Origin: CAVQGZ01 sp942491665
Lineage (GTDB): Bacteria; Actinomycetota; Actinomycetes; Jiangellales; Jiangellaceae
Reading direction: 5' to 3'
Assembly: GCA_942491665.1 (NCBI GenBank)
Contig: CALOBR010000005.1
Location: 124,001 to 188,000 of the forward strand
DNA: 64,000 bases
Each line of letters opens with the position of its first letter. Positions within the stretch are counted from its first letter, which is position 1. The notes under the pieces are model-generated. The model was not told where the DNA came from and did no database searches. It saw only the letters and a program-made list of their open reading frames with translations. Shown here piece after piece: positions 32,726 through 42,260 of the stretch. The position numbers and the translations under genes were made by a program.

Positions 32726-33846
32726 CGCCGCTGCGCGTCGGGCTGGTGTGCCCCTACTCCTGGAGTGCGATGGGCGGCGTGCAGGTGCACGTCAAGGACT
32801 TCGCGGCCGTGCTGCGCGAGCGCGGCCACGAGACGTCGATCCTGGCCCCCGCCGACGACGAGGATGAGCTCGGGCCGGGGATCGACTGGGGCGGTCGTCC
32901 GATATCGGTGCCCTACAACGGCAGCGTGGCCCAGCTCAGCTTTGGACCTGTTGCGGCTGCCCGGGTACGCCGGTGGCTCGTCCACGGCGACTTCGACATC
33001 GTCCACGTGCACCAGCCCGACTCGCCCAGTCTCAGCATCCTGTCCGTTTGGGCCGCCGACCGGCCGCTGGTCGGCACCTGGCACATGGCCACCCAACGGT
33101 CACGGGCGATCGTCGGGCTGTCAGGCATCCTGCGGCCCTCGCTGGAGAAGATCGAGGCCCGGATCGCCGTCAGCGAGGCGGCGCGCACCACGCTCGTGAA
33201 CCACCTCGGCGGCGACCCGGTGCTCATCCCCAACGGGGTGCATGTGAGCACGTACTCCCAGGCGCACGCCGACCCGTCGCTGCGGGCTGCCGGTGGCACC
33301 GTCTCGTTCCTGGGCCGCCTCGACGAGCCCCGCAAGGGCCTGCCGGTGCTGCTGGCCGCCTGGCCCGATGTCGTCGCCCGTCGGCCCGAGGCGCGGTTGC
33401 TGGTCGCCGGCCCGGGGGACGCGGCTCAGGCAGAGCGCACGCTGCCGGAGCCGGTGCGGGCGAGCGTTCGGTGGATGGGTCGCATCAGCGATGCAGACAA
33501 GGCCACCATGCTGGCCAGCAGCGACATCTACGTCGGCCCGCACACCGGTGGCGAGTCGTTCGGCATCGTCCTCGTCGAGGCGATGGCCGCCGGGGCCACG
33601 GTCGTGGCCAGCGACCTGCCCGCCTTCCGCGACGTTCTCGCCGAGGGTGCGGCCGGCCAGACCTTTCCGACCGGTGACTCCGCTGCCCTGGCCGACACGC
33701 TCGTGCGGCTGCTCACCGACGACACCGAGCGTGCCCGCCTGGCTGCGGGGGCGACCCGCCAGGTGCACGCCTACGACTGGTCGACCGTCACCGACCAGGT
33801 GCTCGAGGTGTACGACCTGGTGCTGGGCCAACGGGGGACGACATGA
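32722..33846 (+). CDS. pimA: Phosphatidylinositol alpha-mannosyltransferase (PimA)
   Basis: A GT4 (GT-B fold) glycosyltransferase of 374 residues that adds the first mannose to phosphatidylinositol from GDP-mannose at the inner face of the membrane. GGVQVHV near residue 18 is the GT4 glycine-rich loop. FLGRLDEPRKGL opens the nucleotide-sugar domain at about 197, and ESFGIVLVEAMAAG at 278-291 is the E(x)7E motif. The start overlaps the acyltransferase stop and its own stop overlaps the next gene (ATGA), so translation of the block is coupled. Confidence 0.93.
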   Translation: MTPLRVGLVCPYSWSAMGGVQVHVKDFAAVLRERGHETSILAPADDEDELGPGIDWGGRPISVPYNGSVAQLSFGPVAAARVRRWLVHGDFDIVHVHQPDSPSLSILSVWAADRPLVGTWHMATQRSRAIVGLSGILRPSLEKIEARIAVSEAARTTLVNHLGGDPVLIPNGVHVSTYSQAHADPSLRAAGGTVSFLGRLDEPRKGLPVLLAAWPDVVARRPEARLLVAGPGDAAQAERTLPEPVRASVRWMGRISDADKATMLASSDIYVGPHTGGESFGIVLVEAMAAGATVVASDLPAFRDVLAEGAAGQTFPTGDSAALADTLVRLLTDDTERARLAAGATRQVHAYDWSTVTDQVLEVYDLVLGQRGTT

Positions 33847-34373
33847 CCGAGATGCTGATGCTGGCGCTGGTGGTGCTGGCGCTGGGCGCCCTGGTCGTGA
33901 GCTGGTCGGCCAGCCGCCTCGACCACCTGCACACCCGGCTGGAGCGCATGGACGCCACGCTCGACGCCGAGCTGCTACGCCGCTCCGGCGCCACGCTCGA
34001 GCTCGCGACGAGCGGTGCCCTCGACCCGGCGACCGCTCTCGTGCTGGCCGACGCCGCCCACCACGCCCGCCGAGTCCCGCACGCGCAACGCGAAGAGGCC
34101 GAGTCGGCTCTCACCGAGGCGCTGATGGTCGCGTTCGAGTCCGCGGACGGCCTGCCCCCCGTGCAGGACGACTGGGCCGCGGAGCTGGTCACCGACCTAG
34201 CCGCGGGCAGCCGACGGGTGCAGACGGCCCGCCGCCTGTACAACGGCACGGTGACCGTGACCCGCAACCGCCGTCGCTCAAGGTTCGTGCGCGTGTTCCA
34301 CCTGGCGGGCCGGGCCCCCATGCCCGAGGCCATCGAGTTCGACGACCGCGTTCCCGCAGCGTTCCAGCGCTGA
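33843..34373 (+). CDS. Membrane-anchored protein, weakly LemA-like
   Basis: Encodes 176 residues. A single N-terminal membrane helix (about 4-20) is followed by an all-helical acidic region with SRLDHLHTRLERMDATLDAE. The segment RRLYNGTVTVTRNRRRSRFV and the final acidic EFDDRVPAAF resemble the end of LemA-family proteins, but the match is weak. A membrane protein gene also follows pimA in mycobacteria. The start overlaps the pimA stop. Function unknown; a structural role in PIM synthesis can only be guessed from position. Confidence 0.65.
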   Translation: MTEMLMLALVVLALGALVVSWSASRLDHLHTRLERMDATLDAELLRRSGATLELATSGALDPATALVLADAAHHARRVPHAQREEAESALTEALMVAFESADGLPPVQDDWAAELVTDLAAGSRRVQTARRLYNGTVTVTRNRRRSRFVRVFHLAGRAPMPEAIEFDDRVPAAFQR

Positions 34374-34392
34374 AGCACGCCGACCGACGGCC

Positions 34393-34398
34393 TACCCT
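34393..34398 (+). promoter_or_regulatory. Candidate -10 hexamer before pdxS
   Basis: TACCCT, 6 nt before ATG 34405, with no ribosome binding site. Fits a leaderless pdxST transcript. Confidence 0.4.
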
Positions 34399-34404
34399 GG
34401 TGGC

Positions 34405-35294
<890 letters not shown>

Positions 35295-35298
<4 letters not shown>

Positions 35299-35900
35299 CA
35301 CCGGCCGTCGGCGTCCTCGCCCTGCAGGGCGACGTCCGCGAGCACCAACGCATCCTCACCGAGCTCGGGGCCCACGCACCCCGGGTGCGCACGCCGAGCG
35401 ACCTTGCCGGCGTCGACGGGCTGGTCATCCCCGGGGGCGAGTCGACGACCATCGCCCGGCTCGCCGTCGTGCTTGACATGATGGAGCCGTTGCGCAAGGC
35501 CGTCGAGTCCGGGCTGCCCGTCTACGGGTCGTGCGCCGGCATGATCCTGCTGGCCGACCGTCTCGTCGGGGCTCCGCCAGGCCAGCCCACCATCGGGGGC
35601 CTCGGCATCACGGTGCGTCGCAACGCCTTCGGACGCCAGGTCGACTCGTTCGAGACCGACCTCGATGTCGCGGTGCTCGGCCCGCCGTCCATGCGGGCGG
35701 TCTTCATCCGCGCCCCCTGGGTGGAGCAGGTCGACTCCGAGGTGGCGGTGCTTGCCCGCGTCGAGGGGGGAGCGGCCGACGCTACGATCGTCGCCGTCGA
35801 GCAGGGGGCGCTGCTGGCCACGTCGTTCCACCCGGAGCTGACCGGCGACGTCCGGATGCACCAGCACTTCCTCACGCTGGTGCAGCACAGTCGAGCCTAG
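35295..35900 (+). CDS. pdxT: Pyridoxal 5'-phosphate synthase, glutaminase subunit (PdxT)
   Basis: Supplies ammonia from glutamine to PdxS. From GTG 35295 (GTGA overlap with pdxS; a TTG at 35292 is also in frame) it has 201 residues. The class I amidotransferase triad is C80 in YGSCAGMIL and H178/E180 in TSFHPEL. The family mark IPGGESTTIARL lies near residue 46. Gene overlap gives coupled, roughly equal production of the two subunits. Confidence 0.95.
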
Positions 35901-35913
35901 GGAGACCCACGCG

Positions 35914-36681
35914 ATGTCCGGCCACTCCAAGTGGGCGACCACCAAGCACAAGAAGGCCGTCGTCGACGCCCGCCGCGGCAAGCTGTTCGCCAAGCTGATC
36001 AAGAACATCGAGGTCGCCGCGCGGCTCGGGGGTGCCGACCAGGCCGCCAACCCGACGCTCTACGACGCGGTGCAGAAGGCCAAGAAGTCGTCGGTGCCCA
36101 ACGACAACATCGACCGGGCGGTCAAGCGCGGCGCTGGGCTCGAGGCAGGCGGCGCGGCCTACGAGACGATCATGTACGAAGGGTACGGCCCGCAGGGCGT
36201 CGCCGTGCTGGTCGAGTGCCTCACCGACAACCGCAACCGCGCCGCCGCCGAGGTGCGCACGGCCATGACCCGCAACGGCGGCACCATGGCCGACCCGGGC
36301 TCCGTCTCGTATCTGTTTACCCGCAAGGGCGTGGTGATCGTCCCGAAGCAGCAGGAGGACGGCCGCACACTCGACGAGGATGCGCTGCTCGAAGTGGTGC
36401 TCGACGCCGGCGCCGAGGACGTCGACGACCTCGGGGAGTCCTTCGAGGTGCGCTGTGAGGCCGGTGACCTCGTTCCCGTCCGCACCGCGATCCAGGGCGC
36501 CGGGCTCGACTACGAGTCGGCCGAGTCGTCGTGGGTGCCGTCGGTGACCGTCGAGCTGGACGCCCCGAGTGCGGAGAAGGTCTTTCGGTTGCTCGACGTG
36601 CTGGAGGACAGCGACGACGTGCAGAACGTGTTCGCCAACTTCGACGTCTCCGACGACGTGATGGCGGCCGTGTCGTCCTGA
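35914..36681 (+). CDS. yebC: YebC/PmpR-family protein
   Basis: Encodes 255 residues. The start MSGHSKWATTKHKKAVVDAR is the family signature, followed by YEGYGPQGVAVLVECLTDNR and an acidic C-terminal half ending in DVQNVFANFD. YebC proteins have been described as transcriptional regulators and more recently as ribosome-associated factors that help translation of proline runs. GGGAG precedes the ATG. It stands between pdxT and ruvC, a conserved order in Actinobacteria and many other bacteria. Confidence 0.95.
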   Translation: MSGHSKWATTKHKKAVVDARRGKLFAKLIKNIEVAARLGGADQAANPTLYDAVQKAKKSSVPNDNIDRAVKRGAGLEAGGAAYETIMYEGYGPQGVAVLVECLTDNRNRAAAEVRTAMTRNGGTMADPGSVSYLFTRKGVVIVPKQQEDGRTLDEDALLEVVLDAGAEDVDDLGESFEVRCEAGDLVPVRTAIQGAGLDYESAESSWVPSVTVELDAPSAEKVFRLLDVLEDSDDVQNVFANFDVSDDVMAAVSS

Positions 36682-36701
36682 GTTTCGGCGTGCCTCGCCG
36701 C

Positions 36702-36707
36702 TAGGGT
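36702..36707 (+). promoter_or_regulatory. Candidate -10 of the ruvCAB operon
   Basis: TAGGGT, two bases upstream of the LexA palindrome. Transcription would start inside the LexA box, so bound repressor would block it directly. Confidence 0.5.
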
Positions 36708-36709
36708 GT

Positions 36710-36723
36710 CGAACACGTGTTCG
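36710..36723. promoter_or_regulatory. LexA (SOS) box upstream of ruvCAB
   Basis: CGAACACGTGTTCG is a perfect 14-bp palindrome in the context TCGAAC-ACGT-GTTCGG. It matches the Gram-positive/actinobacterial SOS consensus CGAAC(N4)GTTCG. It lies 22 bp upstream of the ruvC ATG, over the predicted transcription start. Confidence 0.8.
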
Positions 36724-36745
36724 GCAGTCGTCGAGGAAGGTGCTC

Positions 36746-37255
36746 ATGAGAGTCGTCGGCATCGACCCTGGCCTGACCCGGTGCGGGCTCGCAGCCGTCG
36801 AGGGCGCACCAGGACGTCGGGCCCGACTGCTCGCGGTCACCGTCGTGCGCACCGCCACCGACGCGACCCTGGCGCAGCGCCTGTGCAGCCTGGAGGCGCA
36901 GATCGAGGAGTTCGTCGACACCCACCGTCCCGACCAGCTCGCCGTCGAGGCCGTCTTCAGCCAGCACAACACCGCCACGATCATCGGCACCGCCCAGGCC
37001 AGCGGGGTGGCGTTGCTGGTCGGGGGGCGACGCGGGCTGCCGACCGCGACGCACACGCCGACAGAGGTCAAGGCTGGTGTAACCGGCAGCGGGCGGGCCG
37101 ACAAGCACCAGGTCGCGAGGATGGTGACGAGCATCCTCGGCCTCAGCGGGCCTCCACGGCCGGTGGACGCCACCGACGCGCTGGCCCTCGCGCTGGCGCA
37201 CCTGTGGCAGGCCCCGGTGCTCGCTCGCCGCCGCCTGGCCGGGATGACGCGATGA
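36746..37255 (+). CDS. ruvC: Holliday junction endonuclease RuvC
   Basis: Resolves Holliday junctions moved by RuvAB. From ATG 36746 it has 169 residues, with GAGGAAGG 5 nt upstream deciding the start over GTG 36740. The acidic metal-binding residues are D7 in VVGIDPGLTRCG, the Glu in LAVEAVFSQHN near 69, and the Asp pair in ATDALALALAH near 140. The start codon is preceded by a LexA box, so the operon should be damage-inducible. The stop overlaps ruvA (ATGA). Confidence 0.96.
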   Translation: MRVVGIDPGLTRCGLAAVEGAPGRRARLLAVTVVRTATDATLAQRLCSLEAQIEEFVDTHRPDQLAVEAVFSQHNTATIIGTAQASGVALLVGGRRGLPTATHTPTEVKAGVTGSGRADKHQVARMVTSILGLSGPPRPVDATDALALALAHLWQAPVLARRRLAGMTR

Positions 37256-37878
37256 TCGCCTCCATCCGCGGCACCGTGACCGCACTCGGCCTCGACCACG
37301 TGGTCGTCGAGACCGGCGGCGTCGGCATCCACCTGCCGTGCCCGCCGCGTGTGCTCGCCGACCTGCGGGTGGGGGAGACGGCCTCGCTGGCCACAGTGCT
37401 TGTCGTGCGCGAAGACTCCCTGACGCTGTACGGGTTCACCGCCGTCGACGAACGCGAGCTGTTCGAGGTGCTGCTGGGCGTCTCGGGCATCGGGCCGCGC
37501 CTGGCGATGGCCATGCTGGCCGTCCTGACCCCCGACGAGGTGCGCACCGCCGTGGCCACTGACGACCTGGCAACGCTCACCCGGGTACCGGGCATCGGCC
37601 GCAAGGGGGCTCAGCGACTGGTGCTCGAGCTGAAGGACCGGCTCGGGCCTGCGCTCGGCGACGCCCAACCCGCCGCCACGGCTGGGCCGTCGGCAGCCTC
37701 GGCGCCGTGGGCCGAGCAGGTCTCCGCCGCCTTGGTCAGCCTCGGGTGGGGGGCTCGTGAGGCGGCGGCCGCGCTCGATGCCATCGCCCCACAGGCTGCG
37801 GAGATGATCGAGTCGAAGGGCAACCCCGACGTTGCCGGCCTGCTGCGCACGGCCCTTCGATCGCTGGACCGCCCATGA
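37252..37878 (+). CDS. ruvA: Holliday junction DNA-binding protein RuvA
   Basis: Encodes 208 residues. It forms tetramers that hold the four-way junction and load RuvB. The N-terminal OB fold begins MIASIRGTVTALG. Two helix-hairpin-helix motifs are VSGIGPRLAMAML (about 82) and VPGIGRKGAQRLVLELKDR (about 117). A flexible Ala/Pro linker leads to the RuvB-contacting domain III (WAEQVSAALVSLGWGAREA). It overlaps ruvC and ruvB by four bases each. Confidence 0.96.
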   Translation: MIASIRGTVTALGLDHVVVETGGVGIHLPCPPRVLADLRVGETASLATVLVVREDSLTLYGFTAVDERELFEVLLGVSGIGPRLAMAMLAVLTPDEVRTAVATDDLATLTRVPGIGRKGAQRLVLELKDRLGPALGDAQPAATAGPSAASAPWAEQVSAALVSLGWGAREAAAALDAIAPQAAEMIESKGNPDVAGLLRTALRSLDRP

Positions 37879-38972
37879 GTGACTGGTCCGACGACGTCGA
37901 CCCCCCGGATGACGACCCCGGCTCGGTGCTCGACGCCGACGCGGTCGAGGACGACCGGGCCGCCGACGCGGCCCTGCGTCCGCGCAGCATGGCCGAGTTC
38001 GTCGGCCAGCCCCGCGTGCGCGACCAGCTCTCCCTGCTGCTCGAAGCAGCCAAGATGCACCAGCGCACCCCCGACCACGTGCTGCTCTCCGGCCCGCCGG
38101 GGCTGGGCAAGACGACCCTGGCCATGATCATCGCCGCCGAGCTGGGCACGCCGATCCGCGTGGCCAGCGGTCCGGCGATCCAGCACGCCGGCGACCTCGC
38201 GTCGATCCTGTCCGGGCTCACCGACGGCGAGGTGCTCTTTCTCGACGAGGTGCACCGGCTCGCCCGGCCCGCCGAGGAGATGCTGTACCTCGCGATGGAG
38301 GACTTTCGGGTCGACGTCGTCGTGGGCAAGGGACCGGGGGCAACCGTCATCCCGCTCGCGCTTCCGCGCTTCACGTTGGTCGGCGCCACCACCCGGGCCG
38401 GGCTGCTGACCGGGCCGCTGCGCGACCGGTTCGGCTTCACCGCCCACCTCGACTTCTACTCCGTCGACGACCTGATGCGGGTGCTCACGCGCTCGGCCGC
38501 GCTGCTGGGCATCGCCCTGGACGCGCACGCGGCCGAAGAGATCGCCCGCCGCTCTCGTGGCACGCCTCGCATCGCCAACCGGCTGCTGCGCCGTGTCCGT
38601 GACTACTCCGTCGTGCGCGCCGGCGGCCGCCTTGACCGCTCGGTCGCTCGTGAGGCCCTCGCGGTGTACGACGTGGACGAGCTGGGCCTCGACCGTCTCG
38701 ACCGCCAGGTGCTGGCCGCGCTCTGCGGACGGTACAACGGGGGGCCGGTGGGTCTGTCGACCATCGCCGTCGCCGTCGGCGAAGAGGCCGACACCGTCGA
38801 GGAGGTCAGCGAGCCGTTCCTGGTACGTGAGGGCCTGTTGATCCGCACGCCGCGTGGACGCGTGGCGACTCCGGCCGCCTTCGCCCACCTGGGCATCACG
38901 GCCGCGACCGACACGCCCAACCCGACGCTCGACCTGCAGATCCCAGGAACGTCGCGACGGTCCGTAGACTAG
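37875..38972 (+). CDS. ruvB: Holliday junction branch migration ATPase RuvB
   Basis: An AAA+ hexameric motor of 365 residues that drives branch migration with RuvA. Walker A is GPPGLGKTT at 73-81 and Walker B is LFLDEVHRL near 125. Sensor 1 lies in TLVGATTRAGLL and the arginine finger region is GPLRDRFG. The C-terminal winged helix has TIAVAVGEEADTVEEV and GLLIRTPRGR. An acidic N-terminal tail (DDVDPPDDDPG) is longer than in E. coli, as is common in Actinobacteria. Confidence 0.97.
   Translation: MSDWSDDVDPPDDDPGSVLDADAVEDDRAADAALRPRSMAEFVGQPRVRDQLSLLLEAAKMHQRTPDHVLLSGPPGLGKTTLAMIIAAELGTPIRVASGPAIQHAGDLASILSGLTDGEVLFLDEVHRLARPAEEMLYLAMEDFRVDVVVGKGPGATVIPLALPRFTLVGATTRAGLLTGPLRDRFGFTAHLDFYSVDDLMRVLTRSAALLGIALDAHAAEEIARRSRGTPRIANRLLRRVRDYSVVRAGGRLDRSVAREALAVYDVDELGLDRLDRQVLAALCGRYNGGPVGLSTIAVAVGEEADTVEEVSEPFLVREGLLIRTPRGRVATPAAFAHLGITAATDTPNPTLDLQIPGTSRRSVD
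38965..38970 (+). promoter_or_regulatory. Candidate -10 for yajC-secDF
   Basis: TAGACT at the very end of ruvB. It would leave a leader of about 55 nt before the yajC ATG, which has its own ribosome binding site. The same hexamer precedes relA and the cyclophilin gene. Confidence 0.4.
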
Positions 38973-39030
38973 GTGCTTGCTGACGGGGGATCGCCCCCGT
39001 GCCGATCTGCTTTCTGACACCGGAGTCCTC

Positions 39031-39339
39031 ATGGATGCCCTTGGCACCGTCCTGCCGTTGCTTCTCATCGGTGGCGTGTTCTACCTGCTCATCTTCCGCC
39101 CGATGCAGCGTCGCAACCGTGAGTTCGCCGCCACCCAGGCGGCCCTCGCACCCGGGGCCCAGGTGATGATGGGCGGCGGCATGCTGGCCACCGTCGTGAT
39201 GGTGGACGAGGCCGACGTCGTCGTCGAGGCGGCTCCCGGCATCCAGCTGCGCTTCACGCGTCAGGGCGTGGTCAAGGTGCTGGAGCCGAGCCCGGTCGAC
39301 CGCGACGACTCGGCGGGCCCCGCCGGCCTGACCGACTGA
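39031..39339 (+). CDS. yajC: Preprotein translocase accessory subunit YajC
   Basis: Encodes 102 residues from ATG 39031, chosen because GGAG lies 5-6 nt upstream and the membrane helix (LPLLLIGGVFYLLIF, about 6-22) then sits at the N-terminus. The family mark FRPMQRRNREF follows, then a small cytoplasmic beta domain (APGAQVMMGGGMLATVV). YajC associates with SecDF-YidC and is not essential. An open extension to 38977 is not family-like. It ends 10 bp before secDF. Confidence 0.92.
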   Translation: MDALGTVLPLLLIGGVFYLLIFRPMQRRNREFAATQAALAPGAQVMMGGGMLATVVMVDEADVVVEAAPGIQLRFTRQGVVKVLEPSPVDRDDSAGPAGLTD

Positions 39340-39349
39340 GCGCGCCCGC

Positions 39350-42259
39350 GTGGCACAGACCAACGTGACGCGGCCCGGTCGGCCGCTGCTCGCCTTTGCG
39401 CTGCTGCTCGGCCTGGTGTTCGCCGGGGTCGCCGCAGCCGGCAGCTGGGCGCCCCGCCTGGGGCTCGACCTGCAGGGCGGCACCAGCATCACCCTCACCG
39501 CCACCACCCTCGACGGTGCCGCGCCCACCCCGGAGTCGCTCGACGAGGCCGTCGCCATCATCCGCCAGCGCGTCAACGGTTCGGGCGTAGCCGAGGCCGA
39601 GGTCACCACCCAGGGCGCCGACACGATCATCGTCCAGGTGCCCGGTGTCGGCGAGGACGACCTCGTCGCGCTCGTCGGCCAGACCGCTGAGCTGCAGTTC
39701 CGTCCAGTTCAGGCCATCGTCCCGGGCCCGGCGCCGGCCCCTGAGCCGACCGCAGTTCCGACGCCGGACGCGGGCCCCGACGCGACCCCGCAGAGCTCCC
39801 CGACCGCGACCGACGACGCCGGAGCCACCGTCGGGCCCTCGGAGGCCGACGACTCCAGCCTGGGCACGGGTCGCGAGAACAGCACTACCCAGGCCAGCCG
39901 CACGCAGCAGCGCCAGCCTGTCACCACCGATGCCACACCGGCAGCGACACCCGACGCAGGCGGCGAGGCGACCCCGGCCGCCACGCCCGAGGTGATCTCC
40001 GAGCCGATTACGACCGGTGCCGAGCTCGACCCTGCCTCGATCGAGGCGCTGCTGGCCTTCGACTGCGCCGACATCGAGCCGGGCAGGGTCACCCCACCGG
40101 ACGAGCCGCTGCTCACCTGCGACCGCGACCTCGCCAACCGCTACCTGCTCGGACCCGCCGACGTGGTCGGCACCGACATCGCCACAGCCACGGCCGGCAT
40201 CCCGCAGGGCGGGGTCGGCTGGCAAGTCAACCTCGAGTTCACCGCCGAAGGCGCCGACAAGTTCTTCGCAAGCACTCAGCAGCTCTCCAGCCAGCAGCCG
40301 CCCCAGGACCAGTTCGCGATCGTGCTGGACGGCCTCGTCGTCTCCGCCCCGCAGGTCAACGAGCCCATCCCCGGCGGCCGCGCGCAGATCACCGGGCAGT
40401 TCACCCAGGCCGAGGCAACGGCCCTGGCCAACGTGCTGCAGTACGGCGCGCTGCCGCTGGCCTTCGAGGTCAGCGACGTCACCTCGGTGTCGCCGACGCT
40501 CGGCCTCGACCAGCTGCAGGCTGGTCTCGTCGCCGGTGCCATCGGGCTGGTGCTGGTCATGCTCTACTCGCTGATCTACTACCGCGGACTGGGTCTCGTT
40601 GTGGTCGCCAGCCTCGCCGTGGCCGCCACGTTGACCTATGGCTTCGTGCTGCTGCTGGGCGAGACGATCGGGTTCACCCTGACCCTGGCCGGCGTTGCCG
40701 GTCTGATCGTCGCGATCGGCATCACCGCCGACTCGTTCGTGGTGTTCTTCGAACGCATCAAGGACGAAGTGCGCGAAGGTCGCAGCACCCGCATGGCCGT
40801 GGAGACTGCCTGGGTGCGCGCCCGACGCACGATCGTGGCCGCCGACATCGTGTCGCTGCTGGCCGCTTTCTTCCTGTACGTGTTCAGCATCGGCAACGTG
40901 CGCGGGTTCGCGTTCGCGTTCGGCCTGACGACTGTCGTCGACCTCATCGTCGTCTTCTTGTTCACCAAGCCCCTGCTGAGCCTGCTGGTGCGCACGAAGT
41001 TCTTCGGCCAGGGCCACCCGCTCTCCGGCTTGGACGCGTCGCGTCTGGGCCGCTCCGGGGCGAAGTCGGCCCGGGGCCTGGCCGGGCTGGGCAACCGCCT
41101 GTACCGGGGGGAGAAGTCATTCGACTTCGTGGCCCGCTCGAAGCGCTGGTACGCCGTCAGCGCTGGGCTGCTGGGCTTCGCCGTCCTCGGGCTCATCGTC
41201 AACGGGCTTACGCTCGGCGTCGAGTTCACCGGTGGCGCGGAGATCACCGCCCAGTCGCCTGGGGTGACCCAGTCCGACGTCGCCACCGTGCGCACGGCGG
41301 TCACCGACACCGGCGTCGAGGGTGCCTCCGACCCCCGTGTCACCATCGTCGGGGACGACCGGGTGCGCGTGCAGACCGCGGCCCTCACTCCCGAGGAGAC
41401 CGTCGAGGTGCGCGACGCCGTCTCCGGCACGCTCGACGTGCCGACCGACGCCGTCAGCGTGCAAGTCGTCGGCCCCTCCTGGGGCGAGGAGATCACCGGC
41501 AAGGCCTTGCAGGGACTCGCGCTGTTCTTGGTTGCCGTGGTCATCTACCTGGCAGTCACGTTCGAGCCCAAGATGGGCATCGCCGCCCTCGTCGCGCTGT
41601 TCCACGACGTGGTCATCACGGTCGGCATCTACGCATGGACAGGATTCGACGTCACGCCCGCGTCGGTGATCGGCTTCTTGACGATCTTGGCGTACTCGCT
41701 CTACGACACCGTCGTCGTGTTCGACAAGGTGCGCGAGAACACCCGAGGGATCACCGGGCAGAGCGTCTACACCTACTCCGAGGCCGCAAACCTGGCTGTG
41801 AACCAGACCCTGGTGCGTTCCATCAACACCTCGGTGATCGCACTGCTGCCGATCGGCTCGATCCTGGTGGTCTCGCTCGCCTTCCTGGGCACCGGCACGC
41901 TCAAGGACCTGGCGCTGGCCCTGTTCGTCGGCGTCGCCGTGGGGACATACTCGTCCATCTTCATCGCCACGCCGCTGCTCGCCGACCTCAAGGAGCGCGA
42001 GCCGGTGATGCGCTCGCTGAACGCGCGCGTCCTCGCCCGCCGAGGGGGGCACCGCGGCCCGGGAGCCGATGCCGACGTGACCGAGTCGGTGGCCACCGCA
42101 GTGGTCAGCCAGTCCGGCGACGCCACCTCGGCGGCAGCGGAGGCCGCAACCCCTACGGTGGGCACCGCCACGCGAAGCAAGCCGGGCTCGGTGATCGAGT
42201 CGGGGGAGCGTCACCAGCCGCGTCGGCAGACGCGGTCGAACCGACGAAAGGGCACCTGA
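39350..42259 (+). CDS. secDF: Fused SecD-SecF protein-export membrane protein
   Basis: A single frame of 969 residues carries both translocase subunits that use the proton motive force to complete export. The SecD part (about 1-575) has GLDLQGGTSITLTA after the first helix, an extracytoplasmic P1 domain with a Pro/Ala/Thr-rich insertion at about 122-215, and five clustered helices ending near RTKFFGQGHPLSGLD. A short basic linker leads to the SecF part with GNRLYRGEKSFDF, GVEFTGGAEI and ILAYSLYDTVVVFDKVREN. Most actinobacteria have separate secD and secF. No stop, start or ribosome binding site separates the halves here. The long cytoplasmic tail is Ala/Thr-rich. Confidence 0.93.
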   Translation: MAQTNVTRPGRPLLAFALLLGLVFAGVAAAGSWAPRLGLDLQGGTSITLTATTLDGAAPTPESLDEAVAIIRQRVNGSGVAEAEVTTQGADTIIVQVPGVGEDDLVALVGQTAELQFRPVQAIVPGPAPAPEPTAVPTPDAGPDATPQSSPTATDDAGATVGPSEADDSSLGTGRENSTTQASRTQQRQPVTTDATPAATPDAGGEATPAATPEVISEPITTGAELDPASIEALLAFDCADIEPGRVTPPDEPLLTCDRDLANRYLLGPADVVGTDIATATAGIPQGGVGWQVNLEFTAEGADKFFASTQQLSSQQPPQDQFAIVLDGLVVSAPQVNEPIPGGRAQITGQFTQAEATALANVLQYGALPLAFEVSDVTSVSPTLGLDQLQAGLVAGAIGLVLVMLYSLIYYRGLGLVVVASLAVAATLTYGFVLLLGETIGFTLTLAGVAGLIVAIGITADSFVVFFERIKDEVREGRSTRMAVETAWVRARRTIVAADIVSLLAAFFLYVFSIGNVRGFAFAFGLTTVVDLIVVFLFTKPLLSLLVRTKFFGQGHPLSGLDASRLGRSGAKSARGLAGLGNRLYRGEKSFDFVARSKRWYAVSAGLLGFAVLGLIVNGLTLGVEFTGGAEITAQSPGVTQSDVATVRTAVTDTGVEGASDPRVTIVGDDRVRVQTAALTPEETVEVRDAVSGTLDVPTDAVSVQVVGPSWGEEITGKALQGLALFLVAVVIYLAVTFEPKMGIAALVALFHDVVITVGIYAWTGFDVTPASVIGFLTILAYSLYDTVVVFDKVRENTRGITGQSVYTYSEAANLAVNQTLVRSINTSVIALLPIGSILVVSLAFLGTGTLKDLALALFVGVAVGTYSSIFIATPLLADLKEREPVMRSLNARVLARRGGHRGPGADADVTESVATAVVSQSGDATSAAAEAATPTVGTATRSKPGSVIESGERHQPRRQTRSNRRKGT

Positions 42260-42260
42260 C

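Noticed and set aside
35872..37668. A 598-codon minus-strand frame across yebC, ruvC and ruvA
   Set aside because: Antisense to three conserved genes; no domain, no ribosome binding site.
39350..42259. secDF fusion as an assembly error
   Set aside because: The codon bias stays in one frame through the linker, and the junction region lacks long homopolymers. It is kept as a real fusion, with read checking advised.
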